This document shows positions 1-8,870 of a stretch of DNA of 52,296 nt, piece after piece. The stretch spans positions 1 through 52,296 of the forward strand of contig NZ_DATGQG010000087.1 of NCBI RefSeq assembly GCF_035304305.1. The letters run 5' to 3'. Under the pieces are notes generated by a model. It was not told the origin of the DNA. It saw only the letters and a list, made by a program, of their open reading frames with translations, and ran no database searches. Position 1 is the first letter of the stretch. Each line of letters opens with the position of its first letter. The position numbers and the translations under genes were made by a program. This DNA is from Ferrovibrio sp035304305. GTDB lineage: Bacteria; Pseudomonadota; Alphaproteobacteria; Ferrovibrionales; Ferrovibrionaceae.

Positions 1-432
1 CAGCCGCCGCAGCGCGCCGTCCGTCGAGGTCAGGCCCAGCAGGGTCAGGCCGAACAGGGCGGAAAAGCCGATGACCAGGTAGGTGCGGCTGACGATCTCG
101 GTCGCGACCTTCAACAGCAGGAAACCCTGATCGCCGGCATAAAGGCAGAGATGCAGCAGGGCATAGAACAGGGCTGCCAGTCCGATCTGCCGCCGCAGCA
201 GGATCAGCTTCCGCCAGCGCAGCAGGCGGCGCAGCGGCGTGATCGCCAGCGACAGCAGCAGGAAGCGGACCGCCCAGAGACCGGCCTGGTGCAGCGCTTC
301 GTCATAGGGGCGCGGACCGAGGTCATGGCTGAACGCACGCCAGCCCAGCCACAGCGCCGGCAGCCAGAGCAGCAGGAAGCAGGCTGATTTCAGCGGCGAC
401 AAGGCACCGTTGCGTTCGGTCCAGGGCAGCAT
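1..432 (-). CDS. msrQ: MsrQ-like heme-binding membrane subunit (partial, 3' end outside window)
   Basis: An open frame of 144 codons starts at an ATG at 432 and runs off the left edge without a stop. The product is hydrophobic with several membrane spans. It carries HDLGPRPYDEALHQAG near residue 30, then a segment ending in LSLAITPLRR, then LFYALLHLCLYAG with a histidine that fits a heme ligand, and SRTYLVIGF. This order matches MsrQ (YedZ), the heme b membrane partner that passes quinone electrons to the periplasmic methionine-sulfoxide reductase MsrP. MsrP is not on the upstream side: the next gene upstream is ppdK, separated by a terminator, so msrP would have to lie beyond the edge or elsewhere. 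The family call is from remembered motifs. Confidence 0.8.
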   Translation of the reverse strand, partial: MLPWTERNGALSPLKSACFLLLWLPALWLGWRAFSHDLGPRPYDEALHQAGLWAVRFLLLSLAITPLRRLLRWRKLILLRRQIGLAALFYALLHLCLYAGDQGFLLLKVATEIVSRTYLVIGFSALFGLTLLGLTSTDGALRRL

Positions 433-490
433 GAGGGCAACCTGTCGCGTCCGCGCGCCGGGCGCAAATAACAAAGCCGTCAGACACATG

Positions 491-518
491 AAAACGGCGC
501 CGGATCGCTCCGGCGCCG
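491..518 (-). terminator. Rho-independent terminator of the glyQS-ppdK unit
   Basis: A perfect 10-bp stem (495-504 paired with 509-518, GGCGCC core) with a 4-nt loop is followed on the minus strand by TTTTC. It sits 22 bp past the ppdK stop and separates ppdK from msrQ. Confidence 0.85.
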
Positions 519-540
519 CTTCACACTCCGGTGAGGCCGA

Positions 541-3399
541 TCAGGCCTCGCTTTCCTTTTCCTCGCTGATCGCGGCCTGGGCAGCGGCCAGCCGCGCGAT
601 CGGCACGCGGTAGGGCGAGCAGGACACGTAATCGAGGCCGGCATTGTGGCAGAAGCGCACCGACGACGGGTCGCCGCCATGCTCGCCGCAGATGCCGAGC
701 TTGAGATTGCCGCGGGACTTGCGGCCGCGCTCGACGGCAAGCCGCACCAGTTCGCCGACGCCGCTCTGGTCGATGGTGACGAAGGGGTCACGCTCGAAAA
801 TGCCGGCGCGCAGGTAATCATCCATGAACATCGCGGCATCGTCGCGGCTGATGCCCAGCGTGGTCTGCGTCAGGTCGTTGGTGCCGAAGGAGAAGAATTC
901 GGCGGTCTCGGCGATCTCACCGGCGCGCAGGGCGGCCCGCGGCAGCTCGATCATGGTGCCGACCAGATACTTCACCTTCCTGCCCTGCTCCTTGAAGACG
1001 GCCGCTGCCACGGCATCAACGCGCTTCTTCATGAAGTCGATCTCGGCCTTGGTGGCGACCAGCGGGATCATCACCTCCGGCTCAACCGGCTTGCCGCCGG
1101 CCTTCGAGACCTCGACCGCGGCCTCGAAAATGGCGCGCGCCTGCATCTCGTAGATTTCCGGGAAGGTGATGCCGAGGCGGCAGCCGCGATGGCCGAGCAT
1201 CGGGTTGGTTTCCTCCAGCGCCTTCTTGCGCTCGCGCAGCGCCTCGACGCTCAGGCCCGTACCCCTGGCAACGGCATCGTAATCGGCGTCGGACTTGGGC
1301 AGGAATTCATGCAGCGGCGGATCCAGCAGTCGGATCGTCACCGGGCGGCCCGCCATGATCTTGAACAGCTGCACGAAGTCGTCGCGCTGCATCGGCAGGA
1401 TCTTGGCCAGGGCCTTCTTCCGGCCTTCGACGCTGTCCGAGAGGATCATCTCGCGCACCGCGGTGATGCGGTCGGCGTCGAAGAACATGTGCTCGGTGCG
1501 GCAGAGCCCGATGCCTTCGCAGCCGAAGCGGACCGCCGTCTCGGCATCCGCCGGAGTCTCGGCATTGGTGCGCACCTTCAGCCGGCGCATCTTGTCGGCC
1601 CAGGCCATCAGCTGGGCGAAATCGCCCGACAGCTGCGGCTCGATCATCGGCATCAGGCCGAGGATCACCTCGCCGGTCGAGCCGTCGATGGTGATCACGT
1701 CGCCCTTGTTGATGGTCACGTCGCCGACGACCATGCGGTTCGCGGCATAGTCGATGCGGAGACCGCCGGCGCCCGAGACGCAGGGCCGCCCCATGCCGCG
1801 CGCCACGACGGCGGCATGGCTGGTGGTGCCGCCGCGCGCCGTCAGGATGCCCTTCGCGGCATGCATGCCATGGATGTCCTCCGGCGAGGTCTCGACGCGG
1901 CAGAGGATGACATCCTCGCCCTTCGCGGCCATCTGCTCGGCGTCATCGGCCAGGAAGACCACCTTGCCGCTGGCGGCGCCCGGCGAAGCCGCCAGGCCCT
2001 TGGCAATGACCTTGCGCTCGGCCTTGGGATCGGGCGTCGGATGCAGCAGCTGGTCCAGCGAGGCCGGATCGATGCGCGTCACCGCCTCGGCCTGGGTGAT
2101 CAGCTTTTCCTTCACCATGTCGACCGCGATCTTGAGTGCCGCCTTGGCGGTGCGCTTGCCCGAACGGGTCTGCAGCATCCACAACTTGCCCTGCTGGACC
2201 GTGAACTCGATGTCCTGCATGTCGCGGTAATGCTTTTCCAGCTTCTGGAACACCGAGACCAGCTGCTTGAAGGTGGCCGGCATCGATTCTTCCATCGACG
2301 GAAGCTCGTTGCCCACGGCCAGCCGCGCCTTCTTGGTCAGCTGCTGCGGGGTTCGGATGCCGGCAACGACGTCCTCGCCCTGGGCATTGATCAGATACTC
2401 GCCGTAATAGGTCTTCTCGCCGGTAGCAGGATCGCGGGTGAAAGCGACGCCCGTGCAGGAGGTCTCGCCCATGTTGCCGAACACCATGGCCTGCACGTTC
2501 ACCGCCGTGCCCCAGGAGGCCGGGATGTTGTTCAGGGCGCGATAGGTGATGGCACGCTGGTTCATCCAGCTGGAGAAGACCGCGCCGATGGCGCCCCAGA
2601 GCTGGTCCTGCACATCCTGCGGGAAGGGCCGGCCCAGTTCCTGCTGCACCTTCTTCTTGTAGGCGGCGACCAGTTCCTTCCAGTCCTCGGCCTTCAGGTC
2701 GGTGTCGAGGACCAGGCCCTGCTCTTCCTTGTGCATCTCGAGGATTGCCTCGAAATGCTCATGCCCGACGCCGAGCACGACGTCGGAATACATCTGGATG
2801 AAGCGGCGGTAGGAATCCCAGGCGAAGCGCTCGTTACCCGACTGGCGCGCCAGCGCCTCGACGGTGACGTCGTTCAGGCCGAGATTGAGCACCGTGTCCA
2901 TCATGCCCGGCATCGAGGCGCGGGCGCCCGAGCGCACGCTGACCAGCAGCGGCATCCTGGCGTCGCCGAACTTGGCGCCGACCAGCTTCTCGACCCGCGC
3001 CAGCGCGGCATCGACCTGCGGCTTCAGCTCCTTCGGGTACTTCTTGCCGTTGTCGTAATAGGCGGTGCAGACCTCGGTGGTGATGGTGAAGCCCGGCGGC
3101 ACCGGCAGGCCGAGATTGGACATCTCGGCGAGGTTGGCGCCCTTGCCGCCCAGCAGATTGCGCATGTCGGCGCGGCCCTCGGCCTTGCCGTCGCCGAAAG
3201 CGTAAACCAGCTTGCCCTTGACGGGGGACGTGGCCTTGGCCGATTTCGCGGCGCTCTTCACCGCGGTGCCGATGGCCTTCTTGAATTTCACGACGGCACG
3301 TTTGGCCTTGGCGGCCTTCCTGGCCTTGGCGGCCGGCTTGCGAGAGGCGGTAGTCTTAGTCTTGAGCTTGGTGGTCTTTTTTAGCTTCGTCTTGGCCAT
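541..3399 (-). CDS. ppdK: Pyruvate, phosphate dikinase with a basic N-terminal tail
   Basis: The enzyme interconverts pyruvate + ATP + Pi and phosphoenolpyruvate + AMP + PPi in the cytoplasm, linking glycolysis and gluconeogenesis. Visible marks are the N-terminal nucleotide-binding start (MRNLLGGKGANLAEM, about residue 79), SVRSGARASMPGMMDT, the phosphohistidine loop GGTTSHAAVVARG (His near 520) and the C-terminal PEP-binding motifs SFGTNDLTQTTLG and GICGEHGGDPSSV (catalytic Cys near 900). At 952 residues it is about 60 longer than usual. The excess is a Lys/Ala/Thr-rich N-terminal tail resembling a histone-H1-like tail. The ATG at 3399 lies 7 bp after the glyS stop with GGAG just before it. 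An internal GTG near residue 37 is a less likely start. It is the last gene of the glyQ-glyS-ppdK run. Confidence 0.95.
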   Translation of the reverse strand: MAKTKLKKTTKLKTKTTASRKPAAKARKAAKAKRAVVKFKKAIGTAVKSAAKSAKATSPVKGKLVYAFGDGKAEGRADMRNLLGGKGANLAEMSNLGLPVPPGFTITTEVCTAYYDNGKKYPKELKPQVDAALARVEKLVGAKFGDARMPLLVSVRSGARASMPGMMDTVLNLGLNDVTVEALARQSGNERFAWDSYRRFIQMYSDVVLGVGHEHFEAILEMHKEEQGLVLDTDLKAEDWKELVAAYKKKVQQELGRPFPQDVQDQLWGAIGAVFSSWMNQRAITYRALNNIPASWGTAVNVQAMVFGNMGETSCTGVAFTRDPATGEKTYYGEYLINAQGEDVVAGIRTPQQLTKKARLAVGNELPSMEESMPATFKQLVSVFQKLEKHYRDMQDIEFTVQQGKLWMLQTRSGKRTAKAALKIAVDMVKEKLITQAEAVTRIDPASLDQLLHPTPDPKAERKVIAKGLAASPGAASGKVVFLADDAEQMAAKGEDVILCRVETSPEDIHGMHAAKGILTARGGTTSHAAVVARGMGRPCVSGAGGLRIDYAANRMVVGDVTINKGDVITIDGSTGEVILGLMPMIEPQLSGDFAQLMAWADKMRRLKVRTNAETPADAETAVRFGCEGIGLCRTEHMFFDADRITAVREMILSDSVEGRKKALAKILPMQRDDFVQLFKIMAGRPVTIRLLDPPLHEFLPKSDADYDAVARGTGLSVEALRERKKALEETNPMLGHRGCRLGITFPEIYEMQARAIFEAAVEVSKAGGKPVEPEVMIPLVATKAEIDFMKKRVDAVAAAVFKEQGRKVKYLVGTMIELPRAALRAGEIAETAEFFSFGTNDLTQTTLGISRDDAAMFMDDYLRAGIFERDPFVTIDQSGVGELVRLAVERGRKSRGNLKLGICGEHGGDPSSVRFCHNAGLDYVSCSPYRVPIARLAAAQAAISEEKESEA

Positions 3400-3406
3400 A
3401 GCTCCA

Positions 3407-5479
3407 TTACCCTTCGATCTGGGAAAAGTCGGCGATACGATCCATGCAGCCGGCGACAGCCGAAAGCAGGCTCAGGCGGTTGCGACGTATGGCGGCATCG
3501 TCGCTGTTGACGGTGACCTTGTCGAAGAAGGCGTCGACGGGCGCACGAAGCCGCGAAAGTGTGGCAAGATAGAGGCGGAATTCGCCTTCGTCCTGTGTCT
3601 TCGCAGAGACTTCGCCACCCTGCTCCGCCAGTGCTGAGACCAGACTTTTTTCCTCGTCCTGCGCGATCAGGCTGCTGTCGATCTCGCCAAGCCTGAGATC
3701 GGGCGTTTTCTTCAGTTCCGCACGGACGATGTTGTTGGCGCGGCGGTATGCAACCAGCAGGTTTCCGCCATCCTCTTCGGTGAGGAAGCGGCTCAGCGCC
3801 TCGGTCTTGGCCAGCACGCGCACCAGATCGTCGTCGCCGCCCTTGGCGAAGACCGCCGCGATCAGGTCGTGACGCACGCCCTTCTCGCGCAGATGCACCT
3901 TCAGGCGGTCGACGAAGAACTGCATCAGCTCTTCCACCACGTTGCGCTCGCTGGCCGGCTGCACGAGCTGCAGCGACAGCGCCGAACGGAAGAGCGGCCG
4001 CAGCGGCAGGGACAGCCGGTTCTCGATCACCAGCCTGATCACGCCGAGCGCCGCGCGGCGCAGCGCATAGGGATCCTTCGATCCGGTCGGCTTCTCGTCG
4101 ATGGCGAAGAAGCCGGCCAGCGTGTCGATCTTGTCAGCCAGCGCCACCGACACCGCCACCGGATCGGTGGGGCAGCGGTCGTTCGGGCCCTGCGGCGCGT
4201 AATGCTGCGCGATGGCTTCCGCCACCGGCGCGGCCTCGCCGTCATGCAGCGCGTAATAGCGTCCCATGATGCCCTGCAGTTCCGGGAATTCGCCGACCAT
4301 GCCGGTGACCAGATCGGCCTTGGCCAGCCGCGCTGCGCGACGCGCCTGCATGGCGTCGCCGCCGATGCTGCCCGCAATCTCGTAGGCAAGGCGCTCGACG
4401 CGTTCGGCCTTCTGCGCCACGGTTCCCAGCCTGGCGTGGAAGACGATGTCTTTGAGCGCCGACAACCGGCTTTCCAGGGTCTGCCGGCGATCCTGGTCCC
4501 AGAAGAATTTGGCATCCGAAAGCCGCGCATTCAACACGCGCTCGTTGCCGGCGACGACCTGCTTGCCGCCGTCCTCGGTCAGGGTGTTGGCGACGATGAC
4601 GAAGCGCGGCGCCAGCGCGCCGTCCTTCGTGTTCAGGGCGAAATATTTCTGGTGCGCCCGCATCGTCGTGGTCAGCACCTCGCGCGGCACGTCCATGAAC
4701 TGCTGCGGGATGGCGCCGAGCAGCACCACCGGCTGCTCGACCAGACCGGTCACCTCGTCGGCCAGTCCGGCATCCTCCACCAGGGTCAGGCCCTCGCTCT
4801 CGGCGGCGAAGGCGGCATCCTTCAGCACGGCGGCACGGCGGGCTGCGAAATCCGGCTCGACATAGGCCTGGCGCAGGCGGCGCAGATAGTCGGCGGCATC
4901 GCGCACGCTGAAGCGCTGCGGTGCCTGGAAGCGGTGGCCGGCGGTGCTGTCGCCTGCCGTGAGATGGCCGAAGGTGAAGGGCACCACCTGGCCTTCGAAC
5001 AGGCAGAGGATGCTGTGCAGCGGCCGCACCCAGCGCAGCGGCCGGTCGGACCAGCGCATGGATTTCGGCCAGGGCAGCTGGGCCAGCGCCTCGGGCAGTA
5101 TCTGCGCCAGCACGGAGGCGGTCGCCTCGCCCTTCTTCTCGACCACGGCGAACCAGAATTCCGCCTTGCCGACGGTGCGCTTTTCGCACTGGTCCAGCGA
5201 GGCGAGGCCGGCGGAGCGCAGGAAACCCTGCACGGCGGCATCGGGCGAGCCGACGCGCGGCCCCTTCTTCTCCTCGCGCAGATCCGGCTGGCTGCGCGGC
5301 AGGCCGGTCACCACCAGCGCCAGGCGGCGCGGCGTGACGAAGCTCTGGTGGCTTTCGAAGGTCAGGCCGGCCTTCCTGAGGCCGTCGGTGACGAGGCGCG
5401 CCAGATCCTCGGCGGCGCGCTGCTGCATGCGGGCGGGAATTTCCTCCGAATGCAGTTCGAGCAGGAGTTCGCCCAGCAT
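3407..5479 (-). CDS. glyS: Glycine--tRNA ligase beta subunit
   Basis: This is the beta chain of the bacterial heterotetrameric (alpha2beta2) glycyl-tRNA synthetase, involved in tRNA binding. The N-terminus LLLELHSEEIPARM is the family hallmark. Further on are FLRSAGL, KSMRWSD, FVIVANTL and the HD-like region with DKIDTLAGFFAIDEKPTGSKDPYALRRAALG; the C-terminus is the anticodon-binding part. Its 690 residues are normal for the family. The start lies one base after the glyQ stop (TGA-G-ATG), so the subunits are translationally coupled and made in equal amounts. ppdK follows after 7 bp. Confidence 0.97.
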   Translation of the reverse strand: MLGELLLELHSEEIPARMQQRAAEDLARLVTDGLRKAGLTFESHQSFVTPRRLALVVTGLPRSQPDLREEKKGPRVGSPDAAVQGFLRSAGLASLDQCEKRTVGKAEFWFAVVEKKGEATASVLAQILPEALAQLPWPKSMRWSDRPLRWVRPLHSILCLFEGQVVPFTFGHLTAGDSTAGHRFQAPQRFSVRDAADYLRRLRQAYVEPDFAARRAAVLKDAAFAAESEGLTLVEDAGLADEVTGLVEQPVVLLGAIPQQFMDVPREVLTTTMRAHQKYFALNTKDGALAPRFVIVANTLTEDGGKQVVAGNERVLNARLSDAKFFWDQDRRQTLESRLSALKDIVFHARLGTVAQKAERVERLAYEIAGSIGGDAMQARRAARLAKADLVTGMVGEFPELQGIMGRYYALHDGEAAPVAEAIAQHYAPQGPNDRCPTDPVAVSVALADKIDTLAGFFAIDEKPTGSKDPYALRRAALGVIRLVIENRLSLPLRPLFRSALSLQLVQPASERNVVEELMQFFVDRLKVHLREKGVRHDLIAAVFAKGGDDDLVRVLAKTEALSRFLTEEDGGNLLVAYRRANNIVRAELKKTPDLRLGEIDSSLIAQDEEKSLVSALAEQGGEVSAKTQDEGEFRLYLATLSRLRAPVDAFFDKVTVNSDDAAIRRNRLSLLSAVAGCMDRIADFSQIEG

Positions 5480-5480
5480 C

Positions 5481-6374
5481 TCAGGCGCCTTCCACGGCAG
5501 CGTGGCCGCGCGATTTCAGCCACTGGGCGCAGCAGGCTTTGGCAAGCGCGCGGACCCGGCCGATATAGGCGGCGCGCTCGGTCACGCTGATCACGCCGCG
5601 CGCGTCCAGCAGGTTGAAGGTATGGCTCGCCTTCATGCACTGGTCATAGGCCGGCAGCGCCAGGCCCTTCTCGATCAGCGCCAAGCATTCCTTCTCGACA
5701 TCGGCGAAGCGGCGGAACAGCTGCTCGGTGTCGGCATGCTCGAAATTGTAGGCGGAGAACTCGCGTTCGGCCTGGTGGAAGACGTCGCCGTATTTCACGC
5801 CGCGGCCGTTGAAATCGAGCTCGTAGACATTCTCGCAGCCCTGCACATACATGGCGAGGCGCTCGAGCCCGTAGGTGATCTCGGCCGAAACCGGCGAGCA
5901 GTCGAAGCCGCCGACCTGCTGGAAATAGGTGAACTGCGTCACCTCCATGCCGTCGCACCAGACTTCCCAGCCCAGACCCCAGGCGCCCAGGGTCGGGCTT
6001 TCCCAGTCGTCCTCGACGAAGCGGATGTCATGGTTCTTCGGCGAGATGCCGAGCGCTTCCAGCGAGCCGAGATAAAGCTCGAGCACATTGTCCGGGCTCG
6101 GCTTCAGGATCACCTGGAACTGGTAGTAATGCTGCAGCCGGTTCGGGTTCTCGCCGTAGCGGCCGTCCTTCGGCCGGCGCGAGGGCTGCACATAGGCGGC
6201 GTTCCACGGCTCGGGGCCGAGCGCCCGCAGGGTGGTGGCCGGGTGAAAGGTGCCGGCGCCGACTTCCATGTCATAGGGCTGCAGCAGCAGGCAGCCCTGC
6301 CGGGCCCAGTAGGTCTGCAGCGTGAGAATGAGGTCCTGGAACGACGAAGCCGCGGCGATTCCGGTGGGCGCCAT
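5481..6374 (-). CDS. glyQ: Glycine--tRNA ligase alpha subunit
   Basis: This is the catalytic class II aminoacylation chain of the alpha2beta2 glycyl-tRNA synthetase. It has 297 residues with SFQDLILTLQTYWARQGC at the N-terminus, then QPYDMEVGAGTFHPATTLRAL, the YVQPSRRPKDGRYGENPNR motif and MEVTQFTYFQQVGG, all highly conserved in GlyQ. The start at 6374 is preceded by AAAGGA with 6-nt spacing. It opens the glyQ-glyS-ppdK unit. A weak candidate promoter (TTGATT-N17-TAAGGT, minus strand, about 6460-6432) lies in the 97-bp gap before it. Confidence 0.97.
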   Translation of the reverse strand: MAPTGIAAASSFQDLILTLQTYWARQGCLLLQPYDMEVGAGTFHPATTLRALGPEPWNAAYVQPSRRPKDGRYGENPNRLQHYYQFQVILKPSPDNVLELYLGSLEALGISPKNHDIRFVEDDWESPTLGAWGLGWEVWCDGMEVTQFTYFQQVGGFDCSPVSAEITYGLERLAMYVQGCENVYELDFNGRGVKYGDVFHQAEREFSAYNFEHADTEQLFRRFADVEKECLALIEKGLALPAYDQCMKASHTFNLLDARGVISVTERAAYIGRVRALAKACCAQWLKSRGHAAVEGA

Positions 6375-6471
6375 CGAGGGTCCTTTGCGCTCTCGCCTTG
6401 TTGCGGTGCGGGGTGGTCGAAAACGGGCGGGACCTTAGCCACCGCCTGCCCAAGAATCAAGGCACTGGGGA

Positions 6472-6699
6472 TTAGACGACCGGATAAGGGCAGTCGTTGC
6501 GGCCGCAGGATTTCGCCGTGCTTTCCGCCACATAGGCGCCGCAGACGCGGCAGGCGGCCAGATCCTCGGCCTTCACCTGGGGACGCGGCGGCGGCGGGGT
6601 CACCGGCGTGGAATCGGGCGCCGATTTCTTCCGGTTCACGTAGCGGTAGCCGTACCAGACCCCGGCAATCACGAGAATCAGCAGAAGATATTTCAGCAT
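6472..6699 (-). CDS. Small single-span membrane protein with a C-terminal Cys-rich zinc-ribbon-like motif
   Basis: The 75-residue product starts MLKYLLLILVIAGVWYGYRYV, one transmembrane helix followed by a basic stop-transfer segment. A Pro-rich linker follows, then CRVCGAYV and CGRNDCPYP, giving four cysteines in a zinc-ribbon-like spacing. Such small proteins resemble the PP0621 type, but I assign no function. An in-frame start 26 codons upstream would add a Pro/Arg-rich stretch with no family character, so the ATG at 6699, just before the membrane helix, is preferred. It lies between the methyltransferase gene and glyQ on the same strand. Confidence 0.7.
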   Translation of the reverse strand: MLKYLLLILVIAGVWYGYRYVNRKKSAPDSTPVTPPPPRPQVKAEDLAACRVCGAYVAESTAKSCGRNDCPYPVV

Positions 6700-6786
6700 G
6701 GGCACAGGATCCGGCCGGTTGGTCTGCCGACGGGGCGGCGGATGGTCAATTCTGCGGCCTTGGCGGGTGGGCCGCAAGGCCCGGGG

Positions 6787-7533
6787 TCAGGCGGGAAACG
6801 GCGCGCCGTCGCGCAGCACGGCGTCAACCGCCGGATAATAGCCGCCATCGGCCCGGTGCAGCACCACGCCGGGCTCCAGGGTCAGGGGCGCCCGGCTGCC
6901 CTTCACGGCGCGGATGATCACCCGCTTCGCCGCCTCGCCTTCCCGGGACCAGAGCGGCGTGACGCGGATGGCGCCGGCTTTTGCCGCCAGCGCGGCCAGC
7001 AGTTCCGGCAGCCGCTCGCTACGGTGGATCAGGGTGATGCCGCCGCCCGGACGGCAGAACCGGGCCAGGGCCGCCACCCAGTGGCCCAGATCGGCCTCGC
7101 CCGCCTCGCTGCGCGCGGTGGCCCGGCCGGCATGGGGCGAAGCACGGTGGCGCCGGGCGTCGAAATAGGGCGGATTGGCGAACACCTGGTCATAGCTGTT
7201 GGGTACGATCCCGGCGACCCGGGCACGGATGTCGCCGGCTGCGACCTTCAGCCGCGCCGCCATGCCGTTCGCCGCGATGTTCCGGTTGCAGAGCGCGACC
7301 AGCTCTTCCTGGATCTCGATCCCGTCGACCGCCACCTCACCGACCCGGGCGGCGAGGCAGAGCATGCCGACGCCGGTGCCGCAGCCGAGATCGAGGACAC
7401 GCATGCCCGGTTCGGCCGGCACGGCCGCGGCCAGCATCACGGCATCGGCGCTGGCGCGCTGGCCCCTGCGCGGCTGCACCACATGCACCCGCCCGCTCAG
7501 CAGGGCGTCTTCGGTCAGATCGTCGCTCAACAT
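6787..7533 (-). CDS. SAM-dependent methyltransferase, tRNA1(Val) adenine-N6 methyltransferase-like
   Basis: The 248-residue protein has a class I methyltransferase fold: the SAM-binding motif VLDLGCGTGVGMLCLA near residue 50, an acidic strand end (VDGIEIQ) and the N6-adenine catalytic motif NPPYF. The N-terminus LLSGRVHVVQPRRGQRASADAVMLAA is typical of the TrmN6/YfiC group that methylates A37 of tRNA-Val. The start at 7533 (MLSDDLTED) is chosen over a start 92 codons upstream because the extension would overlap the divergent synthase gene and lacks family character. A DNA or protein N-methyltransferase with the same NPPY motif is the main alternative. Confidence 0.8.
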   Translation of the reverse strand: MLSDDLTEDALLSGRVHVVQPRRGQRASADAVMLAAAVPAEPGMRVLDLGCGTGVGMLCLAARVGEVAVDGIEIQEELVALCNRNIAANGMAARLKVAAGDIRARVAGIVPNSYDQVFANPPYFDARRHRASPHAGRATARSEAGEADLGHWVAALARFCRPGGGITLIHRSERLPELLAALAAKAGAIRVTPLWSREGEAAKRVIIRAVKGSRAPLTLEPGVVLHRADGGYYPAVDAVLRDGAPFPA

Positions 7534-7591
7534 CGTGGAATATTGGAGATTTGCGTCACAAAATGCGACCGGCAGGACGGCCGGGCAAAGC

Positions 7592-7619
7592 TTGACCGGT
7601 CTTGCCAGCCCACTATGCT
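7592..7619 (+). promoter_or_regulatory. Sigma70-type promoter of the polyprenyl synthase gene
   Basis: TTGACC at 7592-7597 and TATGCT at 7614-7619 are separated by 16 bp, and the start codon lies 31 bp downstream. The 117-bp region is shared with the divergent methyltransferase gene. Confidence 0.55.
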
Positions 7620-7650
7620 CCAGCCGGAACGCCAGACACAACACGGGCTT

Positions 7651-8673
7651 ATGGTGCAGACCGCTCCGAAAACGCAATTCGCCGAGGCTAGGACGCCGAG
7701 CATCGAGCCGCTGCGCCAGCTCGTCGCCGACGACATGGCGGCGGTGAACCGCGAGATCCTCGCCCGCATGGCGAGCGAGGTCAGCCTGATTCCGGAACTG
7801 GCCAGCCACCTGATTGCCGCCGGCGGCAAGCGGATCCGCCCGCTGCTGACGCTGGGCGCCGCCCGGCTATGCGGCTATCGCGGCGACAAGCATGTCCTGC
7901 TCGCCGCCTGCGTCGAATTCATCCACACCGCCACCCTGCTGCATGACGACGTGGTGGACGAAAGCGAGCGCCGGCGCGGCAATTCGACCGCCAACGTCCT
8001 GTGGGGCAACCAGCCCTCCGTGCTGGTCGGCGATTTCCTGTTCAGCCGCGCCTTCCAGCTGATGGTCGAGACCGGCTCGCTGGAAGTGCTGCGCATTCTC
8101 GCCAATGCCTCGGCGGTGATCGCCGAGGGCGAGGTGCTGCAGCTGATGACCGCCAACGACATGGATTCCACCGAGGCCGACTACCTGCGGGTGATCGAGG
8201 CCAAGACGGCGGCCCTGTTCGCCGCCGCGACCCGGGTCGGCGCGGTGATCGCCGGCCGCCCGGAGCCGGAAGTACAGGCCATGGACGATTACGGCCGTTT
8301 CCTCGGCATCGCCTTCCAGCTGGTCGACGACGCGCTGGACTATTCCTCCGACGGCGCGACCCTGGGCAAGAATACCGGCGACGATTTCCGCGAGGGCAAG
8401 GTGACCCTGCCGGTGGCGCTGGCCTTCGACCGGGGCACGGAGGCCGAGCGCGGCTTCTGGCGACGGGTGATCGAGCGGCCCGAGGAGCAGAACGACGATG
8501 ACTGGTCCCAGGCCCTGCGCTATCTGGAGCGCCACGGCACCATCGCCGAGACGCTGGAGCGGGCCCGCCTCTACGGCCACAAGGCGCATGAGGCGCTGGC
8601 GGTCTTCCCCGCCGTACCGGCCCGCGAGGCCCTGGCCGAGGCGGTCGATTTCGCCATCGGCCGGGCGCTCTGA
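7651..8673 (+). CDS. ispB: Polyprenyl diphosphate synthase (octa-/decaprenyl type)
   Basis: This trans-prenyltransferase condenses isopentenyl diphosphate onto allylic diphosphates to make the ubiquinone side chain. Both aspartate-rich motifs are present: LLHDDVVDESERRRG (first DDxxD, about residue 94) and QLVDDALDY (second, about residue 227). GGKRIRPLLTLGAARL and the LVGDFLFSRAF segment are also present. The length of 340 matches the IspB/DdsA group. The ATG at 7651 is used; the frame stays open far upstream, but that part overlaps the divergent gene. Chain length cannot be read from the sequence. Decaprenyl (Q10, DdsA) is expected in this class of bacteria. Confidence 0.92.
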   Translation: MVQTAPKTQFAEARTPSIEPLRQLVADDMAAVNREILARMASEVSLIPELASHLIAAGGKRIRPLLTLGAARLCGYRGDKHVLLAACVEFIHTATLLHDDVVDESERRRGNSTANVLWGNQPSVLVGDFLFSRAFQLMVETGSLEVLRILANASAVIAEGEVLQLMTANDMDSTEADYLRVIEAKTAALFAAATRVGAVIAGRPEPEVQAMDDYGRFLGIAFQLVDDALDYSSDGATLGKNTGDDFREGKVTLPVALAFDRGTEAERGFWRRVIERPEEQNDDDWSQALRYLERHGTIAETLERARLYGHKAHEALAVFPAVPAREALAEAVDFAIGRAL

Positions 8674-8724
8674 CCCGGGCGAAAGGCCTGATTTTCCCAA
8701 AGCATATTCCTGACGGGGCGCGGC

Positions 8725-8753
8725 TTGCGGGCGGCTGCCCCAGGCGCTATACA
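8725..8753 (+). promoter_or_regulatory. Promoter of tRNA-Pro
   Basis: TTGCGG (8725-8730) and TATACA (8748-8753) with a 17-bp spacer end 17 bp before the mature tRNA start. Confidence 0.5.
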
Positions 8754-8770
8754 GGCGCCCGCGCCGGCGG

Positions 8771-8847
8771 CGGAGTGTAGCTCAGCCTGGTAGAGCACTA
8801 GCTTCGGGAGCTAGGGGCCGGAGGTTCGAATCCTCTCACTCCGACCA
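8771..8847 (+). tRNA. tRNA-Pro (anticodon CGG)
   Basis: The 77-nt cloverleaf reads as follows: acceptor CGGAGTG pairs with CACTCCG, the D arm contains GCTCAGCCTGGTAGAGC, the anticodon stem CTAGC/GCTAG closes the 7-nt loop TTCGGGA with anticodon CGG, and the T arm has the standard TTCGAAT loop. The 3' CCA is encoded. The unusual C at position 1 is typical of bacterial proline tRNAs. Confidence 0.97.
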
Positions 8848-8870
8848 GCGCGCCTTTCCCCAATTTCCCC

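Noticed and set aside
646..3384. Long plus-strand open frame opposite ppdK
   Set aside because: High-GC antisense artefact: His/Arg/Gly/Leu-rich, no motif, and ppdK on the other strand is complete with all catalytic motifs.
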